64,000 nt of DNA from Aliiroseovarius crassostreae (GCF_001307765.1 NZ_LKBA01000006.1:310001-374000); one strand, 5' to 3'; numbered from the stretch's first letter, positions 8,678-17,830 are shown. Numbers and translations are program-made. Notes: generated by a model from the sequence alone, not told the origin.

Positions 8678-10006
8678 ATGTCCGCTTGCATGCCGATGTC
8701 CGATGCCACCCCGGAACAGCCCTGCATTCTGGCCGTGGATTTCGGCACCTCCAATACCGCGCTCGCCCTGATCGAAGACAACCGGATCCGCCGGATCCCC
8801 GTTGAAGGCGCATATGACACATTGCCCACGGCGGTGTTCTTCCCCGCTGACGGCGGCCCGATGCGGATTGGCCGGGCCGCAGCCGACGCTTTGATCGACG
8901 GTGAAGAGGGGCGCTATATGCGCGCGCTGAAATCCATCCTCGGCCAGCCCCTTCTGCACGAAAGCCGCCTGCTCGGAGGGAAACGCCAAACACTTGCCGA
9001 TGTGATCACCGCCTTCCTGATCGAGGTCAGAACCCGGGCTGAAGCCGCAACAGGCAAGAGCTTTACCCACGCAGTTTCCGGCCGCCCGGTCCGGTTTCAC
9101 TCGGACAACGACGCTCAGGACCAACAGGCCGAGGCCGACCTGCGCGCCTGCTACCTTGCCGCCGGGTTTGAAAAGGTGGATTTCCTATACGAACCCGAAG
9201 CCGCCGCCCTTGCCCGTCACAAACTTGCCTGTCACAAACTTGGTGAGAACGCGACCGCACAGACCGGGATGATCGTCGATATCGGCGGCGGCACGTCGGA
9301 TTTCACCCTCTATCGTGATAATGGCGGCACGGTCGAGATCCTCGCCAGTCACGGGATCCGGCTGGGGGGAACCGATTTTGACCAGCGCATTTCCCTGACC
9401 CATGTGATGGGGCTTCTGGGTCATGGGGGCACCCTGAAACGCAGCTTTGGCGAGGGCGTTTTGCCAATGCCCAAAGCGATCTTCCAGGACCTGTCAACCT
9501 GGCCCATGATCCCCTTCCTTTATACACGAGAGACCGAGCGCAAGGTCGACGACCTGCTGGCCCATGCGACCGACCCGGAAAAACTCACCCGCCTCAAAGA
9601 GGTGATCACGACCCAGCTGGGCCATGAACTGGCCTTCGCCGTCGAAGCCGGAAAAATCGCCGCCAATGCCGCCACACCCCGCGCGATGATCGACATGGCC
9701 TTCATCGAACGCAACCTGTCCGCACCGATCACGCCGGGCAGCATGACCGCCGCCCTGACCGGCCCCGAGGCCCGGTTCGACGAGGCCCTGAAGGGGGCAA
9801 TCTATCAGACCTTGATGCGGGCGGATTGCCTGCCCGCACAGATTGACAGGGTGATCCTGGTCGGCGGCTCCAGCCTGATGCATCTTGTGTCGGATGTGAT
9901 CTCGGCAACCTGTCCGCAGGCAAAACTCACCCATTCCGAAGCATTCACCGCCGTGGTGGACGGATTGGCAATCGCAACGGCGCCCGCGCCCCGCCCCCCC
10001 GCCTGA
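8678..10006 (+). CDS. Hsp70-family protein, YegD-like
   Basis: A 442-aa protein with the actin/Hsp70 ATPase fold: phosphate 1 motif AVDFGTSNTALAL (about 15-27), phosphate 2 MIVDIGGGTSDFTLY (about 198-212) and adenosine motif VILVGGSSLMH (about 393-403). It is much shorter than DnaK and lacks the substrate-binding domain and lid, as in E. coli YegD, whose client is unknown. The ATG at 8678 is preferred to GTG 8672 because GAAAGGA lies about nine bases upstream. It follows the MFS gene by 54 bases and could be cotranscribed with it. Confidence 0.88.
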   Translation: MSACMPMSDATPEQPCILAVDFGTSNTALALIEDNRIRRIPVEGAYDTLPTAVFFPADGGPMRIGRAAADALIDGEEGRYMRALKSILGQPLLHESRLLGGKRQTLADVITAFLIEVRTRAEAATGKSFTHAVSGRPVRFHSDNDAQDQQAEADLRACYLAAGFEKVDFLYEPEAAALARHKLACHKLGENATAQTGMIVDIGGGTSDFTLYRDNGGTVEILASHGIRLGGTDFDQRISLTHVMGLLGHGGTLKRSFGEGVLPMPKAIFQDLSTWPMIPFLYTRETERKVDDLLAHATDPEKLTRLKEVITTQLGHELAFAVEAGKIAANAATPRAMIDMAFIERNLSAPITPGSMTAALTGPEARFDEALKGAIYQTLMRADCLPAQIDRVILVGGSSLMHLVSDVISATCPQAKLTHSEAFTAVVDGLAIATAPAPRPPA

Positions 10007-10012
10007 ATAACC

Positions 10013-10150
10013 GGGGAAAGGGGCGCTGCCCCTCGCGAGACAAGCTCGCTCACCCCGGGATATTTTCGGCAAGAGGAAAAGAGCACCTGCCATCTTCCTC
10101 TTGCCCCAAATATCTTGGGGGAGAGCCGCAGGCTCGGGGGCAAAGCCCCA
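10013..10150. repeat. Intergenic repeat, GGGATATTT family, copies B (+) and C (-) tail to tail
   Basis: Copy B (10013-10080) reads GGGGCGCTGCCCC, about 18 bases, CTCACCCCGGGATATTTT, then GGCAAGAGGAA on the plus strand. Copy C (10092-10150) is the same architecture on the minus strand with GCCCCCGAGCC and CCAAGATATTTGGGG. They form an inverted pair in the gap between the Hsp70-like gene and metG. The rest of this 259-base gap has no other recognised feature. Confidence 0.75.
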
Positions 10151-10265
10151 TTCTGCGCGCTAGGCTCCTCAAGGTCACTGCCCTCTGGCCCTTTCACCAA
10201 ATTCCGCGTAGACAGGCGCGAACCTGAATTCGCCCTCATTACGGCCAATAAACGGAAATCTGCAC

Positions 10266-11981
10266 ATGAACCGCGTTCTCATCACCTCTGCGATCCCATA
10301 TATCAACGGGATCAAGCATCTTGGCAATCTTGTGGGCAGCCAGCTGCCTGCCGATCTTTACGCCCGGTACAACCGCGGGCGGGGGCGCGAGGTCATGTTC
10401 ATCTGTGCCACCGACGAGCACGGCACGCCCGCTGAACTGGCCGCGGCCAAGGCCGGCAAGCCGGTGGCGGAATTTTGCGCCGAGATGCACGAGGTGCAGG
10501 CGGGTATTGCCAATCAGTTCCGCCTGTCTTTCGACAATTTCGGCCGTTCCTCCAGTGCGCAAAACCGCAAGCTGACCCAGCATTTCGCGGGCAAGCTGGC
10601 GGAAAACGGCTATATCGAAGAGGTGAGTGAGAAGCAGGTTTACTCCAACGCCGACGGGCGGTTCCTGCCGGATCGTTACATCGAGGGCGAATGCCCGAAC
10701 TGCGGTTATGACGGTGCGCGCGGGGATCAATGTGAAAACTGCACCAAGCAGCTTGATCCCACCGATCTGATCAACCCGCGCTCAGCCATTTCCGGGTCCA
10801 CCGATCTGGAAGTGCGCGAGACCAAGCATCTTTACCTGCGCCAGTCCGCCCTGAAAGACAGGCTGGACGCCTGGATCGACACCAAGACCGACTGGCCGGT
10901 GCTGACCACCTCGATTGCCAAGAAATGGCTGCATGATGGCGATGGTCTGCAGGACCGGGGTATCACCCGCGATCTGGACTGGGGGGTGCCGGTCAGGAAG
11001 GGCGATCAGGACTGGCCCGGCATGGAAGGCAAGGTCTTTTACGTCTGGTTCGACGCGCCGATCGAATATATCGCCGCCACGGCCGAACTGGCTGATGAAC
11101 GCGGCGAAGGACCGGAGTTCTGGGAGCGCTGGTGGCGCACCGACAAGGGCGCGGACGACGTGCGTTACGTGCAGTTCATGGGCAAGGACAACGTGCCCTT
11201 CCACACGCTCAGCTTCCCCGCCACGATCATGGGCTCGGAGGAGCCGTGGAAGCTGGTGGATTACATCAAAAGCTTCAACTACCTGAACTATGATGGTGGG
11301 CAGTTCTCGACCTCAAAGGGGCGCGGCGTCTTTATGGATCAGGCGCTGGAGATCCTGCCGGCGGATTACTGGCGCTGGTGGCTGCTGTCGCACGCACCGG
11401 AAAATTCGGACAGCGAGTTCACCTGGGAAAACTTCCAGGCTTCGGTGAACAAGGATCTGGCCGACGTGCTGGGGAATTTCGTCTCCCGCGTGACCAAGTT
11501 CTGCCGTTCCAAATTCTCCGAAGCCGTGCCCGCGGGCGGGGCATATGGTGAGGCAGAGGCCGCTCTGATCGCGGATCTGGGCGCCAAAATCCGCGCCTAT
11601 GAGGGCCATATGGAAGCGATGGATGTGCGCAAGGCAGCCTCAGCGCTTCGCGGCATCTGGGTGGCGGGCAATGAATATCTGCAATCCGCCGCGCCTTGGG
11701 CCACCTTCAAGACAGACCCCGATCAGGCGGCCGCACAGATCCATCTGGCCCTGAACCTGATCCCGCTTTACGCAGTGCTGTCAGCCCCGTTCATCCCCGA
11801 TGCGGCGGAAAAACTGGCTGAGGCGATGAAGATCGAGATGGCGTGGCCGGGTGATGTGGGGGAGGCGCTGTCGCGTCTTGAGGCCGGACATGAGTTTACC
11901 GTGCCGGACAACCTTTTTGCCAAGATCTCGGACGAAGAGCGCGAAGGCTGGCAGGAGCGGTTTGCGGGCACCCGCGACTGA
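10266..11981 (+). CDS. metG: Methionyl-tRNA synthetase
   Basis: Class I synthetase that charges initiator and elongator tRNA-Met. The HIGH signature is present as HLGN (18-21) and the KMSKS loop as FSTSKG (about 345-350). A knuckle with four cysteines, [17 protein letters not shown] (about 143-159), is the zinc-binding insert. The anticodon-binding helical domain fills the C-terminal third. At 571 aa it lacks the dimerising C-terminal tRNA-binding domain found in the E. coli enzyme, which is normal for alphaproteobacteria. It is followed by its own terminator. Confidence 0.98.
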   Translation: MNRVLITSAIPYINGIKHLGNLVGSQLPADLYARYNRGRGREVMFICATDEHGTPAELAAAKAGKPVAEFCAEMHEVQAGIANQFRLSFDNFGRSSSAQNRKLTQHFAGKLAENGYIEEVSEKQVYSNADGRFLPDRYIEGECPNCGYDGARGDQCENCTKQLDPTDLINPRSAISGSTDLEVRETKHLYLRQSALKDRLDAWIDTKTDWPVLTTSIAKKWLHDGDGLQDRGITRDLDWGVPVRKGDQDWPGMEGKVFYVWFDAPIEYIAATAELADERGEGPEFWERWWRTDKGADDVRYVQFMGKDNVPFHTLSFPATIMGSEEPWKLVDYIKSFNYLNYDGGQFSTSKGRGVFMDQALEILPADYWRWWLLSHAPENSDSEFTWENFQASVNKDLADVLGNFVSRVTKFCRSKFSEAVPAGGAYGEAEAALIADLGAKIRAYEGHMEAMDVRKAASALRGIWVAGNEYLQSAAPWATFKTDPDQAAAQIHLALNLIPLYAVLSAPFIPDAAEKLAEAMKIEMAWPGDVGEALSRLEAGHEFTVPDNLFAKISDEEREGWQERFAGTRD

Positions 11982-12012
11982 TCGCAGGCCACGCCCCCAC
12001 ACGAAAAACCGA

Positions 12013-12042
12013 CAAAAGCCGTGCCGCCAAGCGCGGCTTTTG
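12013..12042 (+). terminator. Rho-independent terminator of metG
   Basis: A 12-bp stem (CAAAAGCCGTGC / GCGCGGCTTTTG, with one G-T pair) has a six-base loop and ends in TTTTG, about 30 bases after metG. Confidence 0.8.
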
Positions 12043-12282
12043 CAATTTGGAACCGCCTGCCCTATCCGTTAAAGCGTTTCGGTTTTGCCCTGTGCGTGAC
12101 CCTGCTCATGCGTCAGGATCTGCTGCCCCCAAGGGACGCCGTGACCGAGGGGGGCCGCCAAACGCCCCAGAAGCGAGCTGGGGCACCCCGTCCGCATGTT
12201 GTGCCCCGACATCACCAAACCGCAATATCCTGCCACGCGCCGCCCGTTTTATTTGGCGTTTGGGAAAAGTCGCGCTATCTTA

Positions 12283-12396
12283 AAAGTGTTTCGACTTATT
12301 ATTGAGACACAATACTGAGGCGAAACGCTCGAAACCTACTGATGTTGCGGGCATTTCGAAATCAACTTGTGTCTCAAGTTAATCTCGAAACGCTTT
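12283..12396 (+). mobile_element. 114-bp MITE-like element, copy 1
   Basis: Begins AAAGTGTTTCGA and ends TCGAAACGCTTT, with imperfect terminal inverted repeats that extend to TTGAGACACAA. Inside are a second inverted pair GCGAAACGC and GGCATTTCGAAAT. It is nearly identical to copies at 18875 and 29511. TA dinucleotides lie at both edges, as expected for insertion into TA by an IS630/Tc1-type enzyme (inference). There is no coding capacity. It lies 46 bases upstream of the Nudix gene, so it may carry or disturb that promoter. Confidence 0.75.
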
Positions 12397-12442
12397 AAAG
12401 AAAAGATAAGACAATCCCCGAAAAATATGGGGGAAATGAACC

Positions 12443-12943
12443 ATGGGCGACAGCAAAGGCGGCAGTAAATTGACCATCGCCAAGGGAAAACAGAAACCAA
12501 TCCGGCTTTCGCTTTCCGACAAGCGATCCGTGCGCACCCAGTTTGGCGCGCTGCCTTACCGGATCAAGGATGGCAAGGTCGAGATCTTGCTGATCACCTC
12601 ACGCGGCAGTGGTCGATGGATTGTCCCCAAGGGCTGGCCGATGGATGGGGAAACCCCCGCAGGCGCCGCTGCGACCGAAGCGTATGAAGAGGCGGGTGCT
12701 GAGGGCAAGCTGAGCCATCAGGTGTTGGGATTTTATGCCTATGACAAGGGGCACGCGGGAGAGAAGCTTCCCTGTGTCGTTGCGATTTTCCCGCTTAAGG
12801 TCAAGAAACTGTTGAAAAACTTTCCCGAAGCCGGGCAGAGGCGGCGCAAATGGGTGAGCCAGAAAAAGGCGGCTCAGATGATCAGCGAACCGGAGCTGCG
12901 CCAGATCATAAAAGCGTTTGATCCCAAGGCGTTGCGCGGCTGA
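12443..12943 (+). CDS. NUDIX hydrolase
   Basis: A 166-aa cytoplasmic Nudix pyrophosphohydrolase. The Nudix box is GWPMDGETPAGAAATEAYEE followed by AGA at about residues 66-88. The key glutamates are intact, but the Arg of the canonical REUXEEXGU pattern is replaced by Thr, as seen in some alphaproteobacterial relatives of diphosphoinositol-polyphosphate-type hydrolases. A Lys-rich N-terminus (about 30 residues) precedes the fold. The substrate cannot be predicted. The gene is bracketed by CGAAACG repeat elements on both sides and precedes the DUF1178 gene on the same strand. Confidence 0.9.
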   Translation: MGDSKGGSKLTIAKGKQKPIRLSLSDKRSVRTQFGALPYRIKDGKVEILLITSRGSGRWIVPKGWPMDGETPAGAAATEAYEEAGAEGKLSHQVLGFYAYDKGHAGEKLPCVVAIFPLKVKKLLKNFPEAGQRRRKWVSQKKAAQMISEPELRQIIKAFDPKALRG

Positions 12944-12960
12944 TGGCGCGCGGCTCTGCC

Positions 12961-13010
12961 TAAAGTGTTTCGACTTATTGTTGTGTCTCAAGTTAATCTC
13001 GAAACGCTTT
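12961..13010 (+). repeat. 50-bp miniature derivative of the CGAAACG element
   Basis: The first half (TAAAGTGTTTCGACTTATTG) and second half (GTGTCTCAAGTTAATCTCGA...) are the two outer ends of the 114-bp element joined directly, with the middle lost. It forms a near-complete hairpin 17 bases after the Nudix stop codon and could also act as a transcription terminator. Confidence 0.75.
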
Positions 13011-13204
13011 GGGGTATCTGCGGCGTTCTGCGCGCGCCTCAAGGCAACAGGATCGCCCTGTTTTCCTGCTATCCTGAGGAACTGGGGCGCAATAATTAGC
13101 CTGGGGTTACCCCGCATGTCTGGCTTGTCCCGAAACGCTTTATCCCCCTTGCCATGCCCCGCCTGCCCTTCCATATTAAAGGACGCCGGGAAAATGGGGC
13201 CGAG

Positions 13205-13684
13205 ATGATCAGATACGCCTTGAAATGTGACCAGAACCACGGGTTTGAAAGCTGGTTTCAGAACGCTCAGGCCTTTGACAGCCTGAAGGCGGCGGGCATG
13301 GTGACGTGCCCCGACTGTGGTTCCACCAAGGTCGAGAAATCCCTGATGGCGCCAAAGGTGCGCCCATCACGTAATGCGGTGGCGACCGCGTCTGAGCCTC
13401 TGCCCGCCCCCGCTGCGCCCCCTGCCCCGGACACGCCTGCCCCCGTGGCTGCCGCGCCGGACCCGGAGATCGCCCGCCAGATTGCCAAGCTGAAGGCCAA
13501 GGTTGAGGCGGAAAGCGATTATGTGGGGGACAAGTTCGTGTCCGAGGCCCGCGCCATGCATCTGGGCGAACGCCCCGACCGGCCGATTTATGGGGAAGCC
13601 CGGCTGGAAGATGCCAAGGAATTGCTGGAGGAAGGCGTGCCGGTCATGCCCCTGCCCTTCACCCCCACCCGCAAGACCAACTGA
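13205..13684 (+). CDS. DUF1178 family protein
   Basis: A 159-aa protein of the DUF1178 family, function unknown. The N-terminus MIRYALKCDQNHGFESWFQN and a CPDCG pair form a rubredoxin-like, probably zinc-binding ribbon (about residues 8-45). A Pro/Ala-rich linker (about 60-90) and a conserved C-terminal helix (KAKVEAESDYVGDKFVSEAR) follow. The ATG at 13205 gives the family start; an in-frame ATG at 13154 would add 17 atypical residues. It lies downstream of the Nudix gene. Confidence 0.9.
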   Translation: MIRYALKCDQNHGFESWFQNAQAFDSLKAAGMVTCPDCGSTKVEKSLMAPKVRPSRNAVATASEPLPAPAAPPAPDTPAPVAAAPDPEIARQIAKLKAKVEAESDYVGDKFVSEARAMHLGERPDRPIYGEARLEDAKELLEEGVPVMPLPFTPTRKTN

Positions 13685-13764
13685 TCCCTGCCCCACAAAG
13701 GCCCGTGACCCGGTGCGCGCACTCTGATACCCTGGCGGCATATCGACAGGATCGAGAGGGTGAC

Positions 13765-14409
13765 ATGAAAGTGGTGATCACAGGGGCCAATCGTGGCATC
13801 GGACGGGCGTTGTATGACAGCTATCTGGCGCGGGGCGAGACGGTGATCGGCACCGCACGGGGCGGCAAGGAGGGCATGGTGGCGCTGGATGTGACCGTGC
13901 CCGACAGTTTTGCCACGCTGCAGGAGGCGATCCGGGAGGATCCCGTTGACCTCTTGATCTGCAACGCCGGTGTCTATCTCGATAAATTTGAACGTCTGGA
14001 GGATGGATACCCGGCTGAACAATGGGCGGACACATTTGCCGCCAATGTCACTGGCGTTTTTCAGTCTGTGCAGACCCTTTTGCCCAACCTTTTGTCAGCA
14101 AAAGGGAAAATCGCAATCATTTCATCCTGCATGGCCAGCCATGAGCGGGCTCCGGGAGGGAGTTACATCTACCGGGCCTCGAAGGCGGCTGTCCTGAACC
14201 TGGGGCGCAATCTGGCCACGGATCTGGCTGCGCAAGGGGTTGCGGTGGGGATCTATCACCCCGGTTGGGTCAAGACCGATATGGGGGGAGAGGAGGCCGA
14301 TATTACGGTAGAAGAGGCCTGTACAGGACTAACCCAGCGATTTGATGCGTTGTCGATGGAGAGCACCGGGTGCTTTGAAACCTGGGACGGGCATCCGCAC
14401 CCGTTTTAA
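13765..14409 (+). CDS. SDR-family NAD(P)-dependent oxidoreductase
   Basis: A 214-aa short-chain dehydrogenase/reductase. The nucleotide-binding TGANRGIG is at residues 6-13, the NAG motif (CNAGVY) at about 70, catalytic Ser near 118 and the YRASK (YxxxK) pair at about 136-140. It is near the short end of the family and resembles C-factor-type SDRs; the substrate is unknown. ATG 13765 follows GAGAGGG at good spacing. It is the last gene on this strand before an intergenic repeat. Confidence 0.88.
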   Translation: MKVVITGANRGIGRALYDSYLARGETVIGTARGGKEGMVALDVTVPDSFATLQEAIREDPVDLLICNAGVYLDKFERLEDGYPAEQWADTFAANVTGVFQSVQTLLPNLLSAKGKIAIISSCMASHERAPGGSYIYRASKAAVLNLGRNLATDLAAQGVAVGIYHPGWVKTDMGGEEADITVEEACTGLTQRFDALSMESTGCFETWDGHPHPF

Positions 14410-14436
14410 CGCTGCTCTGAGCGTGACGTTGGGATT

Positions 14437-14500
14437 GGGGGAAAGGGGCGCTGCCCCTCGGGCTGCGCCCTCACCCCGGGATATTTGTGGCAAGAGGAAG
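14437..14500 (+). repeat. Intergenic repeat, GGGATATTT family, copy D
   Basis: Reads GGGGCGCTGCCCCTCGG, about ten bases, CTCACCCCGGGATATTTG, then GGCAAGAGGAAG. It is nearly the same as copy B at 10013. The remaining 200 bases before lysC show no gene. Confidence 0.75.
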
Positions 14501-14707
14501 GGGGCGGCGGAAAGAGGCGTGTAAAGGCACGAGTTGGGAGGAACGGGATGGGGCTACTGTGAGCAGGCGGGTCGCATTACATCGCAAACATGGGCCATTT
14601 CCACGGTTTTATTGCGTCCAGAGGGGCGTGCGGGTTCGATCCTGTCTTGCCCTTTGCGCCGACCCTGCGTAAGACGGGCCGGACGAAAATTCAGGGATGG
14701 GGGAACC

Positions 14708-15943
14708 ATGCCAACTCTGGTGATGAAATTCGGCGGCACCTCGGTCGCCAACCTGGACCGGATTGCGCGCGCCTCGAAGCGGGTGGCGCGCGAAGTGGCC
14801 AATGGCTATGACGTGATTGTCATTGTCTCGGCCATGTCCGGCAAAACCAATGAGCTTGTGGGCTGGGTCAGTGACACCTCGCATCTTTATGATGCCCGTG
14901 AATATGACGCGGTGGTGAGTTCAGGCGAGAATGTGACCGCGGGTCTGATGGCGCTGCGCCTGCAGGAGATGGGCATCCCGGCGCGCAGCTGGCAGGGCTG
15001 GCAGGTGCCGGTGAAAACCACCAGCGCGCATAGTTCCGCCCGGATCGAAGAGATCCCCAGCGACAATATCAACGAGAAATTTGCCGAGGGCATGAAAGTG
15101 GCCGTTGTGGCCGGTTTCCAGGGGATCAGCCCCGAGGGTCGGATCACCACGCTTGGGCGTGGCGGATCGGACACCACCGCCGTGGCTTTTGCCGCCGCGT
15201 TTGAGGCCGAGCGGTGTGACATCTACACCGATGTGGACGGGGTTTACACCACCGACCCGCGCATTTCCGACAAGGCGCGCAAGCTGGACAAGATCGCCTT
15301 TGAAGAGATGCTGGAGCTGGCGTCCTTGGGCGCCAAGGTTCTGCAGACCCGGTCGGTTGAACTGGCGATGCGCTATAAGGTCAAGCTGCGCGTCCTTTCA
15401 AGCTTTGAAGAATATGACCCGGAAGCAGGCACCCTGGTCTGCGACGAGGAGGAAATCATGGAACAAAACGCCGTATCCGGTGTCGCCTATCAGCGCGACG
15501 AAGCCAAAATGACCCTGATTTCGGTGGCGGACCGCCCCGGGATTGCCACCGCGATCTTCACGCCGCTGGCCGAGGCCGGGATCAATGTGGACATGATCGT
15601 GCAGAACATTTCGGAAGAAGGTCGCACCGACATGACCTTCTCCTGCCCCGTCGATCAGGTGGCGCGCGCTGAAAAAGCGATGCAGGATGCCAAGGAGCAG
15701 GGCCACATCAACTTCCACGACATCGTGGCGGATACGGATGTGGCCAAGGTGTCGATTGTCGGCATTGGCATGCGCAGCCAGACCGGTGTGGCGGCCAAGA
15801 TGTTTGACGTGCTGTCGCGTGAGGGCATCAACATCAAGGTAATCACCACTTCGGAAATTAAGATCTCGGTGCTGATTGACCGCAAATACATGGAGCTGGC
15901 GGTTCAGGCGCTGCATGACGCGTTTGAGCTGGAGAAAGCGTAA
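14708..15943 (+). CDS. lysC: Aspartate kinase
   Basis: Phosphorylates aspartate, the first step to lysine, threonine and methionine. A 411-aa monofunctional enzyme: kinase domain with KFGGTS (7-12) and TTLGRGGSDTTAVA (about 150-163), then two ACT domains (about 265-411) that normally bind lysine or threonine for feedback inhibition. ATG 14708 gives the canonical MPTLVMKFGG start. A strong terminator lies 30 bases after the stop. thrC, another gene of this pathway, is at 33.1 kb. Confidence 0.97.
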   Translation: MPTLVMKFGGTSVANLDRIARASKRVAREVANGYDVIVIVSAMSGKTNELVGWVSDTSHLYDAREYDAVVSSGENVTAGLMALRLQEMGIPARSWQGWQVPVKTTSAHSSARIEEIPSDNINEKFAEGMKVAVVAGFQGISPEGRITTLGRGGSDTTAVAFAAAFEAERCDIYTDVDGVYTTDPRISDKARKLDKIAFEEMLELASLGAKVLQTRSVELAMRYKVKLRVLSSFEEYDPEAGTLVCDEEEIMEQNAVSGVAYQRDEAKMTLISVADRPGIATAIFTPLAEAGINVDMIVQNISEEGRTDMTFSCPVDQVARAEKAMQDAKEQGHINFHDIVADTDVAKVSIVGIGMRSQTGVAAKMFDVLSREGINIKVITTSEIKISVLIDRKYMELAVQALHDAFELEKA

Positions 15944-15975
15944 GCGCGCCTCCGACCTCAGCTGGTGAATTGAGA

Positions 15976-16008
15976 GCCCCCGGTGTGATGCCGGGGGTTT
16001 TGTTTTTT
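15976..16008 (+). terminator. Rho-independent terminator of lysC
   Basis: Stem CCCCCGG / CCGGGGG with a seven-base loop is followed by TTTTGTTTTTT. Confidence 0.92.
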
Positions 16009-16171
16009 GGGGGCGCCCCGCTCAAACCACAGCGAAGCGGACGGGGTGCGCCCTTCGATGGCAGTTCTCAGACCGGAGCGGACGCGATTCTAATCGCTGA
16101 ACACTCTGTTTAACGGGAGCCAATCCTAGATTGGCGACAAGCTTTCTCCGACGCTCAAACAACCCTAAACT

Positions 16172-17422
16172 GTGGTGACAAAAAAGAGTGAATGTGACAT
16201 CAATCAATCGTTTCAATGGCTAAGTAGTAGCGAGATCTCAAAGATGAAGCGACGGTGGGTCTGGTTCAGTCGCCAAGGTAATCCAAATCACAATGTTTTT
16301 TCGGTATTGGCTTGCTTGGAGACGATTGTAAGCACCGTTATTATTTGGTGGTGCATAGATGTTTTTTTCAACTGGTCAGGTTCACTGCTATTAGCGGCAT
16401 GCCTCACACCAATATTTTTCCTGAGATCCCCTGAAAGCCAAAAAAGTACTCAGGAATACTTTGAGCGTGCAGTTAATAGGCCTCATCGGTTTCAACTGTA
16501 TGGAGTAATGGTATGTATCTGGTTGTACCATTTTGAAGCTCCAATTTGGCTGTGGGTTGTGGCTGTTCCCTTCGGTGGTTTGGTCATTGGACATTTATTC
16601 AACGCTTGGTACGTCCAGTTCTCTCGCTCTCTCTTTTATTCTCGGCAAGGCATTAAGCAGCTACCCGAAAACTATTACACAGCACTATTCGTCTACGATT
16701 TAACGTCGCTCCCAGAAATGTTTCCAGGGAGCGAAGGTATAGACGCAATCCCTCATTGGAAACACTCGGTGTTCTTTTTCCCGCATCCTCGCAACCCATT
16801 GACGTTTCTACTTAGTTTATGCTGGACGTTCTCACTGATCAGCATTGTAGTTTTACGCTTCATGGCCAAGGCTTCAGCGTTGATATATCTTCCACTTGTA
16901 TATCTTTCGTGGCCGAGTGATTTCCAAACCAGCCTTCAGAAACAGATGATCTGGATTAAATCTCAATCAGCAAAATCTATCGAGCTCTTCAAATTCTGGT
17001 TTGCGTGCACGACCGTTTTGCTCTTCGCTTTGTCCGCTTTTCAAGCGGCGAACATGCTTGACCTAAACGCCATTTTATCTGATGAAAATCCTATAAGTAC
17101 GCTGGTTGTCCTATATTATGTTACCGATTTATCAAAAATCATGCCTTGGCATTATTTGTCATTAAGTAATTCCTTACTCTCAATTGCTCTCTATTTTTTG
17201 ATGGACGGTTGTCGCAAGGAGGCCATTGCGGGGCAGTCGGCGTTTCCTAAAAGAGTGAGCTTGATCATTATTGGCACAAGGCTGCGATCAGTACTTTCGA
17301 TTTTCTGGATTGCTATCGTTATGTTTTTCACTTTGAAATTCTATTATTTGCGATGCGATATCTCTGGGATCGCAGCCCAAGTATTGGGTTATTTCTTGGG
17401 AGAAACGTGCGGGGCCATATAG
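16172..17422 (+). CDS. Unknown multi-spanning membrane protein, AT-rich, probably acquired
   Basis: I do not recognise this 416-aa protein. It contains about eight or nine hydrophobic segments, for example LIIIGTRLRSVLSIFWIAIV near the end. There is no signal peptide and there are no catalytic motifs I can name. The gene is clearly lower in GC than its neighbours, with many A/T-ending codons, from about 16.05 to 17.6 kb, which suggests horizontal transfer. The start is uncertain: GTG 16172 opens the frame, but ATG 16244 (MKRRWVWF) is also possible and neither has a good ribosome site. It stands alone between the lysC terminator and a decayed cysK fragment. Confidence 0.6.
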   Translation: MVTKKSECDINQSFQWLSSSEISKMKRRWVWFSRQGNPNHNVFSVLACLETIVSTVIIWWCIDVFFNWSGSLLLAACLTPIFFLRSPESQKSTQEYFERAVNRPHRFQLYGVMVCIWLYHFEAPIWLWVVAVPFGGLVIGHLFNAWYVQFSRSLFYSRQGIKQLPENYYTALFVYDLTSLPEMFPGSEGIDAIPHWKHSVFFFPHPRNPLTFLLSLCWTFSLISIVVLRFMAKASALIYLPLVYLSWPSDFQTSLQKQMIWIKSQSAKSIELFKFWFACTTVLLFALSAFQAANMLDLNAILSDENPISTLVVLYYVTDLSKIMPWHYLSLSNSLLSIALYFLMDGCRKEAIAGQSAFPKRVSLIIIGTRLRSVLSIFWIAIVMFFTLKFYYLRCDISGIAAQVLGYFLGETCGAI

Positions 17423-17640
17423 TTTAGCGATAAGGGCGCGCATGTTTTGAATGTGCCTTGCGACAAGCCAGGGGAGATTTCACGAGCCGAGCAATTTACG
17501 CAAAACGAAACGATTATGTGAGTTGAATGAGCGAGGGTTGCAACTTTGGAAAGCCCACTATCTGCCCGTTGCGCATTCCATGGCAATCAGCATGTTGGGC
17601 ATAATGCTTATATTGGCGCTGTGTTGAACGGGTCAATTTC

Positions 17641-17817
17641 TTGCTCCCCCTTTCCCCAAAGGCCGGGGAGAAGCTTCGAGGTTGGGCGTTTAGCCCATCC
17701 ACCCATAAGGCGGGGATTGCAAAATCGCCATGTCATCCTCGGACATTCCTCCCGCGATCCTTCAAGCAGAGGGGGCGAGAGGGAGCGTTCGCGGTGTTGG
17801 TCGAGATGGCGAGGTTA
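17641..17817 (-). pseudogene. Decayed copy of the cysK 3' end
   Basis: This stretch aligns over its whole length with the end of intact cysK and its trailing hairpin (19365-19540): both contain CCAAAGGCCGGGG or CCGAAGGCCGGGG, then TTAGCCCATC, then ATTGCRAAATCGCCA and CATCYTCGGACAT. I estimate roughly 75% identity with small gaps. The gaps break the reading frame, so no CysK C-terminus can be made. It is in the same orientation as intact cysK, so the two form a direct repeat around the secreted-protein gene and a 114-bp repeat element. Confidence 0.75.
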
Positions 17818-17830
17818 CAGTCGAAACGCT

